Source of the DNA: Setophaga petechia
Lineage: Eukaryota > Chordata > Aves > Passeriformes > Parulidae
NCBI GenBank assembly: GCA_024362935.1
Contig: JANCRA010000005.1
Span: forward strand, 26,310,235 to 26,374,234
Direction: 5' to 3'
Length of the DNA stretch: 64,000 nucleotides
A program made the translations under genes and the position numbers. This document shows positions 52,932 through 62,290 of this stretch, one piece after another. The notes under the pieces were generated by a model that had not been told where the DNA came from, did not search any database, and saw only the letters and a program-made list of their open reading frames with translations. Positions within the stretch are counted from its first letter, which is position 1; every line of letters starts with the position of its first letter.

Positions 52932-53110
52932 GCCGAGTAAGAATAGCACAGGAGGCTGGAGCGAGCTCCCGCACTCGCGAGCGGCGCAGCAGCAGCGGCA
53001 GCCCGGGAGCCGCGGAGCGGGGCTGAGCCCGGCCCTGTCCAGCCGCACAGCCCCGGCCCGCCCGGCTATTTCGGTCCTGGCAGCTGCAGCTCCCCGGCCG
53101 GGCCCATCTC
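52932..53110. promoter_or_regulatory. CpG islet in intron 1, about 8 kb inside BMPR2
   Basis: More than 20 CpGs occur in about 150 bp (for example 'cactcgcgagcggcgcag', 'gggagccgcggagcgggg', 'cccggcccgcccggc'), with abrupt edges to AT-rich DNA. The density equals that of the BMPR2 promoter island. On the plus strand a plausible splice donor (CAAAC|GTAAGA, near 53149) lies about 40 nt past the island; on the minus strand I see no strong donor. An alternative first exon or an antisense lncRNA start is possible but unproven. Frames crossing it (52795..53226 plus, 52915..53163 minus) resemble no known protein. Confidence 0.5.
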
Positions 53111-56100
53111 AGCCAGAAATAAAGGAAAAGAACTTCAAACATGCAAACGTAAGAAACCAACACCGCGGTGGCATCCAGACGAACTTCATTACAGGGTTCC
53201 TTTTATCCTTCTCTGATTGCAACTGAAATTATTTTAACACGGAAAGCTGCTTCTTGGGCTAAGTGCCTGCTTTGCATATATATGGCAGTGCCACTGTCTA
53301 ACTAAAAACACAGCCGCTAAAATTTTCCTACAACAACTTTAGTTTTCTCCCCTTACTACACTGGTTTTACTTACCATTCATATCTCAGACAGGTAAATAT
53401 AATAAAAATTTATACTTAAGAACTGATAATAATTTTAAAACATCTTAATTTTCAGCTAAGTCCCTTCTCTACAATTAAATATAGAAAAACAATTTCTAGT
53501 GTTTAGGTTTTAAACAAATAAAAATAAAGAGTGCAAAAATTCACAGCATACAGCACATTATTTTCTGCAAAAAATACGTCCACACCAAGATTTTTGCAAC
53601 TTGGAAGGTATAGGAACACTAAGTCTCCCAAAGAAATCAGCTTTACTGACTTCTCTCTGAAGGACAGTATCAGCAGGAAGGACTAATTCAGCAACAATCT
53701 GACTACAACAGAACCACTCCACTAAGAAAAGCAAGTATTTTTTTACAGTGGATAACTAAGCATACTGCTGTGAGATCATTTATTTAATATAATCACTACT
53801 AGAGAAAATAGCTTTTTCCTGATACAATTTTGTGAAGTCTAACAAAAGATTGTGGATTAATTTTCATTCTTGGGAAAATCTAATTAAGGTTCTTTAACAT
53901 GGATGGTCTAGGAGTCTCGTAACAAGTATCTGCTGCTTTAATTGTAGAAATAAAATGTTTTATTTTTAACAGAAACCAAACCGTACTGAGGAAGTCTCAT
54001 AAGGGAAAAGCAAGAGCAGTAGATCATGTTTAGTCAGTTGTTCTTGTCCCTGAACTACAGTACAGCTTCTCACACCAGGTAAAGCTGACCTTTGTGACTT
54101 ATGCAGAGGGAAGTGCACTTGATGCCAAGAATGACGAGCTTGAGATGACACTGCCAACGCCCAACACTCTGATATTAATTAGGTGCTGCATTCTCCAATG
54201 TATAAACTCAGGAGCCAATTAACATACGTGACCTGCGATCATACTTACAGCCATCTCACCACCTCCAAAAAATCCAAAAAAGTCTCTTGCCCATCTTTTC
54301 TTACACCCATCCTGCTTACAACTCAAAACAGTCAAAGGATATGCAGCAGAAGGAGCAGCAGAAATGTCAGCTTTTGGCTGGACATAATAGTAAGAGCTTC
54401 TGTACTGACTTGTTAGTGGCAGGTGGGCAAGGTAATGCAAGGTTCCCTGAACCACTGCCAGTGTCATTGTCTGCCACTTACTCCAGAAGGTGACAGTTCA
54501 TACCTGCCCATTACTCCTGCTTAAACGAACAATAAAACTACTTTTCATGAACTTCACAGATTGAAGCAGGTATAATTATATGCATTACAAAAACATTCAA
54601 AGGGACCACTGGAAAAGCCAGAGTTACAGCACTGTTGAAAGGAAGATCACAAGGAAGCTTGATGTGTGGGATATCTGAACTACAGAATATACATACACAG
54701 GACAATCAGCTAAACGCAGTTTTGGAGTGTGAAAAACAATGCATACCATTTAAGTTACTCATACACACTGTGACATTCATAAATGGATGATAAGCATTCA
54801 GTAAAATGATTTGGGCATTGTTTTGCAAGTTCAGTCAAAAAAATTGGCTACTACATTGTCTCAGAAACACCAGTTGTTCCACAAGCAGCAAACTAATTGC
54901 CTAGAAATGTGACTCTTCTCCCACACTTCTTCACCAACTCCCACATCTCCCACAGAGGGATCCCTCATTCTCCCCCAGATCTCCGACAGCATGCCAAGTG
55001 AACAGGAAAAAAAAATGTTCTGTGCATAGTCCAGAGCAGTGTATGCACCAACACTTAGATCCTGGGCTGACTTATGCTCCTCTTTTCTCTTGAAAAACCT
55101 CTACCTTGGAACTTTTTCCTCTATTCCTCTATTCATTCCTAATTTTTCATGAAAATGGTAGCAAATTAATCTCTTGAGACTTTTCTCATCTTTCACATAT
55201 GGTTGAAATTGGCTAGCAGATTACGGAGTTAGAGGTGGAGACAGAAGGGTTCACAGATGTCAGTCTTCTGGGCCCATAATGAATATTTTTCCTTCCTTCT
55301 CTCACAGAATAAACCAAAGAGAGGATACAGAGTACTGAGAGATACAAAAGGTAGACACATTTACAGTTCAAAACAGAACACACGATTCGAAGCAAACTCA
55401 GTAAGGCAACTGACAAAACTGACACATCCCAGCGATTTGAAACAAAATGCCATTACCACCCAAAAGCTTGTGGGTTTGAAACTTACAAGACTGAAGGAAA
55501 AAGAGAAGGGTAAAGGCATCATCTGAATGACTGTGTGTCTCATTCATTCTCACAAGAAAGAACGGAGATCTTCCCAACTGCTACCTATAACTATGCTTTG
55601 TGTCCCTTCCCAGTGCAGAAGGTTCATTCCACTCATTCTCCAAGCAAGTCTGACAAATGTTCAGACACTATCTCTGTCTGGCTGTCTCATACGCCTTGGT
55701 TCTCATCCCACAGCAAACCAGACCCGATCCTTCATCCTTTCAAATCCCTCCTGTCGCAGCCTTTCTTCCTGCTCACCACACCCCCTGACTGACCTCTCCT
55801 ATCCGAATCTCAGCTGCTCAGCCTAGCTCCCAGCTCTGCAATTAACACATTAACAGACATCTCCAGTCACCAAGGCACCATCAGGAATCGAAATTCTGGG
55901 AAGAGCGCAGTACTCAAAATTTTTAAAAACTGAAAAATTGCATTTTAAAACACTGATGATCAAAAGCTTAAACACGGGAACTTATCTAAACTGGTATTCC
56001 CTGGCAATTGCCTGTGTATGTATACTGCATTACATGTTCAGATGGATTGCCACATATTAATTATGGCATATCTTAAACAATCTTGCATTATAAAAGAGGC

Positions 56101-56156
56101 CAAAAAAAATCTACTACTGTTGCATTATGAAAAACATTATAATTAAGCACTGTAAC

Positions 56157-56235
56157 AGGCCAGACTACCTAGACAGGCTGTGAAATCCCTCTTCACTGGA
56201 GATTTTAGAGATGTTAGACAGACATCATTATCTGT
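56157..56235 (+). mobile_element. CR1-like fragment
   Basis: The string 'agacaggctgtgaaatccctcttcactggagattttagagatg' resembles the CR1 segment AGGCTGTGGAATCTCCATCCTTGGAGATATTCAAAA, which lies a little upstream of the 3' end. The terminal CR1 tail is not recognisable after it, so this is a diverged internal piece. Confidence 0.5.
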
Positions 56236-56309
56236 ACTTACACAACCAGGCCATGGAGGAAGCAGAGAAACAACTTCCAGCCTTATACTTCTGTAAACTT
56301 ATGCTTCAG

Positions 56310-56412
56310 GAAAAAAATAAGAGGGAAAAAACCCCAAAAAACACTACATCACCAAAAACCACAAACAAGTAAAAAAGAATCAACTAAAAAAAACCACAAA
56401 AAACACCAAAAC
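56310..56412. repeat. A/C-rich low-complexity stretch
   Basis: About 100 bp are almost devoid of G and T on the plus strand, made of A-runs broken by C, CC or CAC ('aaaaaaccccaaaaaacac', 'aaaaaaaaccacaaaaaacacc'). It is simple sequence with no gene. Confidence 0.8.
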
Positions 56413-59400
56413 GAAACACCATAAAATCCACACTGCAGAAAATCAGTTTGCATACTGAAATGTTAGTCTTTTGGGGAATAGTACCTGTATTTCACTTATT
56501 CTTAAATTCAAAATCAAGCAGTGAGTAGCTCCACTAAGTCTACAATCTCAATAAAATTAATAGCTACTGCCTGTAAGCTATGCACAGATTCCAGTCCTAC
56601 CCAACCTAAATCATCACCCAGCCTGTTTTATTCAGGGCATAAACATTTTGTTCCAAATGAAACTTTACACTCAGCTCACAGCCCTGGCTATAAAGTTATA
56701 TTCTGCCCAGAAAATGACAGCACATACTCATAGCACAGACTGAGTCCAAACACAATGCAGCTCCAGTACCAGGCACTCTGTTGTTAGGAATAAAACATTG
56801 CTGAAGAACCCAATATAAATTTCTTGTCTCTCCAGTGAGAAAGGCAGGGGAAAATGGTATTTACCAAGGAAACAATGCCACTGACTATACAAACTACTGA
56901 TAAATACTTCATGAAATATAAAAAGGAAGGGGAGCAACAATGTAGAAGTTAACAATTTTTTTTTTTTTACAGAGATTTGTAATAAGTGCTAGGGAGATGC
57001 CATCAAAATAACTACTTCAACAAACTTCACTGTAAGAATAATTTTAAGAAATACAGTTACGCTTCCCTCTCTGTCCCGGGTGAAGTGAGGTTGGTCTGCC
57101 TTCACCAGAGAAGGATAGGCAGACAATTGAAACTTTCTATACATGGTTCCTTTGAGGGTAAAACCATTCACACTAGAGCAAGGTATCTGTGTAATGTCTC
57201 AGGGCTTGAGATTTGGGTTCCCTGGCCACCAGATGAGCACAGCTTCCATCTCCTCACAGGCTGTGCCAACACTGCACAGTGCAGTACCCCAGTACTAAGT
57301 CTGCTTGGGAACTGGAAGCACCTGAGTAAAAATATCACAGAGGCTCACACAGGCTGATTTACCTAATGGAGAAAAGGCTCTTCCCAACAGGGTGAGCAGC
57401 TTGCACAGCTACACAATTTCTTTACACAAGCACACAGCCCATGAAGGCCCAGCCTGGTGTCCAGGCTGCACTTGTGCTGTGGTTGTCCTTCCCATTTCCC
57501 AGGCTAAGATTTCTGAGATGACTCCCAACACAAACAGAAAAATAAACAGAATTTTTAGGTTACATTTGGAAAAAACCATAAACAATGGGTGTAGCTCTAG
57601 TAAATAAGTAGAAATCAGAGTGCAGATAAGTTTAAAAAATCCCCACTGTTTAATATGCAAGATACACAGGATCAGTTACTTATTTGAAACACTGAATTAG
57701 TAGAACTAAGTTGAATATCCAAAGGAGATTATTCCTCATTTCACCCAATTCACATTGCAGACAAATTATGTTGAGATACAAAAGTAACTTTAACGAGCAA
57801 GACAGAATTAGATAAAGATGGTTCAGTTCACTCATTTTAATTAATAATTAAAACCATCATTAAAAAAAATTCAATCTCTATCCAATTCCTTCCACGCTTT
57901 AGTTTTTGCAGCCCTGTTGAACCGCAGATACAGAATTATGAAAATACTCCCAAAGATAAAAGGATATTCTGTTTGCTTTAATTTTCACCTTATACTTTCT
58001 GCAAATAATTTACACATTAGACAATGGAATGCTGTCTACCCTGGACATGTATGCAGAAGGAAAAGTGGTTCAGTATTGCATATCACAGAACGTAAGCAAG
58101 TGAAATGAGGAAAGATTGTATCTTTAATATCTGGTCCATACCAGCACCCAAACAAAATTCTTTTGCAATACTGGGGAACAGCTCAAAGGTTCACCAACCA
58201 TCTCTTCAGGCACAAACCCTCATGATTAACACACCAGAATCCCCTACAATATAAAGACATATTTTTATACGTCTCACAGTTCTAAACAAAAGATTTAGAA
58301 ATACGTATTAAAAAGAATTTTAAAAATAAAGAACAAAATGTTGCAAACCATTTTTGTCCAATACTGCTTTTTAAACCTCTACCCAAGACTGCTGTCAGTA
58401 AAATGTCCTCACTAAAGCATTTCTCTTTACAAAGACTAATACATTATTTAAATGCAGACTTATCAGATAACTGTTAAGATCTGTATTTTATGGAGGAATC
58501 CAGTAATATTTTCCCCCTAATAATCAGCAAATATTTCTGCATCTAGAGCTTGTTCTTTATTATATCTTCAATTAGAAAGGGGAAGGAAAAACAACCTTCT
58601 TGCTTCATTCATTATGAGTGGAACTATCATCTACAACCCCATGGTAAGATTTTTTGTGTCATCTTCTTTATTCATTGTTTTATCTTCCCTTTCCTATCCA
58701 TACTAAGCCCAGGTCTTTGTGGAGCTCTCCCCAGAGAGGTCCAGATATTCTCCTCCAGACAGAAACTTAAAAACCTGTTATCAAAATACCTTCCCTCTGA
58801 TGTCATGATTTTGCATTTATAGGCACTCAATTCTATACACTGCTGAGATATAGTATCTGTTCACTAATCAGAAGAAAGAATTAATAGGGGTTTCAAAGCT
58901 ACAAAGGCAGCATTTTCACTCTGATGGGAGCATACAGTTCATACTTTGGGGGAGGGGAAGAGAAGAAAGAGTGTTGGCTCTTTCATGAACATAAAAGGGC
59001 AGAATTACACATTAGTGTAGCTTCCCCATGTATAGACATTTTTTTCTGAAATGTAGTGTAAACTTAAAATCAGCCATTAGCTTCCTTAACTAAAGCTCAA
59101 ATCATCCATGTAATTACTTTTACAGAGGATTATGACCAAGTTTTTTTAAAATGTGAATTGTTAAAATTTCACAATTAAGAAATAAATCACAATGGGAAAA
59201 TAGGTTCCTATTCACAAACCAACCGAGCAAGCTGGCATCGTTAATACCCTTTTAACAAGGCAGAACTGAAATACTGGGAACGCTGTTGCCAGGTCAGAAT
59301 TGAAGTGAATTGGGTAAACCGTGCAAACGGGCTCTTACAGCACCTGCCCAGCCCTTGGCCTGCTACAAATCTGTACTTGCTCCTTCAGTAACCCTTCTTT

Positions 59401-59856
59401 ATCAGGGCACAGAAATTACCAACTCACTGAAGTTTCCACAAAGGCAAAAAAAAAAGCCTACACTTTTTAAAAAAATACATTTGAAAGAAAAGTTGAGATG
59501 CTGAGCATTCTTGATTCATATGTGTTTTAATACCAAGATTTTCGACCTTCAGAAGTCCCTTCTCCCAGGAAAAAAAAGAGAGGAATAAACCAAAAACACT
59601 CCTCAGAAACGACCACAGAGAGACGCTGCAGACATCCATCTAAAATAATGGCAGTCAAAGGTCAGGATGATATAGGGAACATCGAGCTTTTCATTTATGA
59701 ATCTTCCTGAAAGAGACCTCTTAGTAAGCAGAAGCAAGAAAACCAGGGACTATCCAGTCAGAGAAAACTGCCTAAACATGTGTAATTCACAGGATTTTCC
59801 TAATAATGGCACCAAGTATCTTCAACTTTGACAAATTAATTTTAAGACCTCACTGA

Positions 59857-60069
59857 AATGTTACATGGAAACCACCATGCTTGTTGGGTCATCTTAGCAA
59901 CATTCAGCAATTTTCCTCTGAAGATTCGCTTATGAACTATATCCAGAAGATTACAAAATATCACGAAGAAAAGCAAGCACTGCAGATTGGATCCCGATCA
60001 GTAAAACGACAGAAAAGTCGTAGGAGTCTTCCAAAAGTGCTGGAAAATGCATACTGCAAGAACAATTGA
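59857..60069 (+). other. unassigned open frame with retained CpGs
   Basis: A stop-bounded frame of 70 codons lies on the plus strand, antisense to BMPR2 and about 0.8 kb from exon 1. Its peptide has a mixed, protein-like composition: an acidic/aromatic part (SSEDSLMNYIQKITKYHEEK) then a basic part (SVKRQKSRRSLPK), ending in CKNN. There is no ATG near its 5' end; the first in-frame ATG is well inside, at the Met of SLMNY. Five CpGs occur in about 100 bp of it. I do not recognise the sequence. It could be a chance frame in the shore of the CpG island, a retrocopy scrap or an unannotated exon; I favour chance. Confidence 0.2.
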
Positions 60070-60886
60070 TATTCCTGCCTAACAAAGCTGGGTTACACTC
60101 GAGGGCTCCAACATGTTAATCTGTCACCGTGACAGAAAAGCAAAGGATGCCAGACCAACACACATCTCTTTTCCAACACCCTGCATATCTAACACTGAGC
60201 TTCCGAAGACAATTAAAAATAGGACTACAGTATCCAAATACACGAATAAGGATGCTCTTAGCATTTCTGCTTCCAACTTCTTGTTATTAAAAAAAGAGTA
60301 CCCTTCAAGACCTTTCAGCATTCCTTAATAGCGTTTTTTGTGTTCTATAATCACAAGTGACAAAATAAATAGCTCCATATTTGTTTCAGATCTCTCCAGG
60401 GGAAAAAAAAAATACACATTACAGTAATTCTGTTATAAAACTACAGCACATGTGTAAGGCCCCAAGAAGCACCGATGCTGATAAAATTAAAAATGGCTGT
60501 GCCCGAAGATCCCACAGCGAAACAGGCACAGCTCTGCTGCCGATTAAAATATATATTAAAAATTCCTGCATTACCTTACAAAGGGCGAGGTATGCAAAAC
60601 AAAAAGATTATATATATTTCCAAAACTGAAGTAAGTTATTAGACAAGAGATGCAGATCTAAGCAAAGCATTCTTACTGAGTTCAGGTCGAGCTCATTTAC
60701 ACAATAAAGCAGATTTTATTCCCCGAGACACTTAACGTATCACGACTCCAAAACTTTTATCAGCTTCGCCGCTGAAATAGATGCCCAGCACTTTGTAAGG
60801 AGGCACCGATGTGCCCAAATACCAGCGGACCCCACCCCCTTCCCGCTGCCAAAATGGCCAGTTCGTTCCACCCAGTGGCTACTCAC

Positions 60887-60962
60887 CAGCCGCAGTGCCG
60901 AGCAGCAGGGTGGCACTGGAGAGCAGGAGCACCAGCTCAAGGTGCTGCAGTGAGGCAGGCAT
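60887..60962 (-). CDS. BMPR2: BMPR2 exon 1: start codon and signal peptide
   Basis: The coding part of exon 1 is exactly 76 nt: 25 codons and the first base of Ala26, the same length and phase as human BMPR2 exon 1. The peptide begins MPASLQHLE, continues with a hydrophobic core (LVLLLSSATLLLG) and ends TAA, a typical signal peptide with small residues for cleavage near the junction with exon 2. The donor is GCTG|GTGAGT, a near-perfect consensus. The ATG context is GGT ATG C, with G at -3 and no G at +4, hence moderate. The upstream frame stays open for some codons without another ATG. The primary sequence is not conserved with the mammalian leader, as usual for signal peptides; placement rests on length, phase, donor, hydrophobicity and position in the CpG island. 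Confidence 0.92.
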
Positions 60963-60995
60963 ACCTGGGCAAGCCACGGTTCGAGCCGGCAGGAG

Positions 60996-61012
60996 AAAAA
61001 AAAAGGGGGGGG
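60996..61012. repeat. A9-G8 homopolymer pair in the BMPR2 leader
   Basis: The plus strand has nine A then eight G; in the BMPR2 mRNA sense this is C8 followed by T9, a pure pyrimidine tract ending 33 nt before the start codon. It is likely length-variable and error-prone in sequencing. Confidence 0.9.
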
Positions 61013-61077
61013 AAGGCCAAACCCCGAAGAGAGGAAATTCCTCTTGCTTTCACACAGCCTTCCTTAACTCTCACGGT

Positions 61078-61436
61078 TTACAATCCCGTCTGGAAGGGCA
61101 AATGGCAGATGAGAGGAGCCGTCTTCGCTCTTACTCCATTACAGCCGCCTGCCTTCATGCCTCGGGAGCCGGCAGCGCTCAGCGGACTCGGGGGAAGCGC
61201 CTGGCTCTGCCTCCCAGCCCCGCGGCATCTCCCCGCCCGGGGAGGACGGCGGCACGCTCCCGACCCCGCTGGGAACCGGGCTATTTCCCACGCAGCTTCA
61301 CGACATCGAAGAAAGCGCCCGGTTGGGAAGGGAACATATCCAGACGCGCCCACAGCGTTGTCAGTCAGCGCGGGCCCTGCGGGCTGGCCGGGGCGCGGAG
61401 AGCGAGCTAGGGGCTCACGGCGGCGGCGCGTTCCAT
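61078..61436 (-). other. cluster of upstream ORFs in presumed BMPR2 leader
   Basis: If transcription starts upstream of about 61.44 kb, the leader contains several short ATG-initiated frames before the BMPR2 start: 61407..61436 (9 codons plus stop), 61281..61337 (18 plus stop), 61298..61306 (2 plus stop), 61139..61228 (29 plus stop) and 61078..61158 (26 plus stop). The last two overlap by 20 nt, and the last ends 115 nt before the main ATG. All terminate before the main start, so they would act as translation-dampening uORFs with reinitiation or leaky scanning. This depends on an unmapped start site. Confidence 0.5.
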
Positions 61437-62128
61437 CCCGGCAAAGGTCTCTGTCCTCCGGCCGCCCCTCCTCGCTGCCTCACGCTCCGGGGAAGGCGGC
61501 GGCGAGGCCCCCTGTTCTCACGGCAAGGGCTGCGGCTGCATGCCGGCCCATCTGCCTCCCGCGCCGGGCGGGCTCCTCCGCGCTGCCCCGGCCCCCGCCG
61601 CAGCACCGACGCCACCCCCGGCCACCCCGACAAAGGTGGGGCCCGGGGAGGCGAGGCCCCTCCTCGGCGGCTCCAGCTGCGAGCGCACCCGGCTGCTCTC
61701 CGCGGGCGAAGGCCCTTCCCGTCCTCCGCCTCCCGCCCCGAGTTTCCACAGCGCCGGGCAGCCTAGCCCGGCCTCCTCACGCCGGTCTCCGCTCAGCCCC
61801 TCCGCGCTGCCAGCGCCTTCCTCCCCCCGCGCCAGGCTCGCCGGCGAGGGGCCGCTCCGCCTCCTTCCCCTGCCCGCCGCCGGCTGCGGGCGGGAGCCGA
61901 GCGAGGGCCGAAGCTCCGCCGCCCGCGCCCCCTCTCGCCCGCCCGCCCCAACAGCACGGGCGGCTCCAGACACAAAGGGGAGTCGCTGCAGCCGCCGGCC
62001 CGGGCGCCCGTCCCGCCGCGCCGCCCCCGCCGCCCGGCTCCGCCCCGCACCATAGAGGTGGCTCCAGGTAGGCAGAGCGGGGCCAGCGGGCGGAGCTCCG
62101 CCGGCTGACGGAGGGGGCGCGGGGCCGA

Positions 62129-62154
62129 GGGCGGGAGCTGCGGGCGGGAGCTGC
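62129..62154. repeat. 13-bp tandem repeat carrying GC-box cores
   Basis: Two exact head-to-tail copies of GGGCGGGAGCTGC (62129..62141 and 62142..62154) are followed by a partial third, GGGCGAGGGGCGG. Each copy carries the GGGCGG core bound by SP/KLF factors. The repeat lies at the upstream edge of the BMPR2 CpG island. Confidence 0.85.
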
Positions 62155-62290
62155 GGGCGAGGGGCGGCTCTGTGAGAACGGGAAGGCCCCGTTAGACCTT
62201 CCCGGGAAGGCCGCGAACGCCCCCCCCAACCCATGCAGGCTGTCTGTGAGAGAGGCTGTCAGCAGGGAGGCGTGAGCTCAAGATTCACAA

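Larger units (their letters stand above)
9550..60886 (-). other. BMPR2: BMPR2 intron 1 (about 51.3 kb)
   Basis: The intron runs from the GTGAGT donor of exon 1 to the TAAAG acceptor of exon 2. A very long first intron is also a property of mammalian BMPR2. I find no convincing nested protein-coding gene. It carries sparse CR1 3' ends, MIR-like relics, simple repeats and two isolated CpG-dense islets, listed separately. The remaining stretches, roughly 9.6-12.3, 14-17.2, 17.4-21.1, 21.3-25.5, 25.6-31.0, 31.5-42.9, 43.8-52.1 and 53.2-59.8 kb, show only AT-rich, CpG-poor sequence with chance open frames. Confidence 0.92.
60963..62290 (-). promoter_or_regulatory. BMPR2: BMPR2 CpG-island promoter and 5' leader
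   Basis: About 1.3 kb of very GC-rich, CpG-dense sequence lies directly upstream of the start codon, with exon 1 at its downstream edge. It contains many GC-box cores for SP/KLF factors, among them 61731..61740, 61936..61950 and 62037..62047. I see no TATA box at a fixed distance, consistent with a dispersed CpG-island promoter. Human BMPR2 has a leader of about 1.1 kb; a similar length here would put the start site near 62.0-62.2 kb, but the transcription start cannot be read from sequence. The whole island also gives long stop-free frames on both strands that I do not count as genes. Confidence 0.8.

Noticed and set aside
60809..62071. 420-codon plus-strand open frame beginning with ATG, antisense to BMPR2 exon 1
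   Set aside because: It lies wholly in the CpG island, where high GC removes stop codons; other frames on both strands are also long. Its Pro/Ala/Arg-rich peptide has no domain and resembles no known protein.
61518..62234. 238-codon minus-strand open frame in the BMPR2 leader/promoter
   Set aside because: GC-driven absence of stops; low-complexity Ala/Gly/Pro/Arg composition, out of the BMPR2 frame and with no known counterpart.
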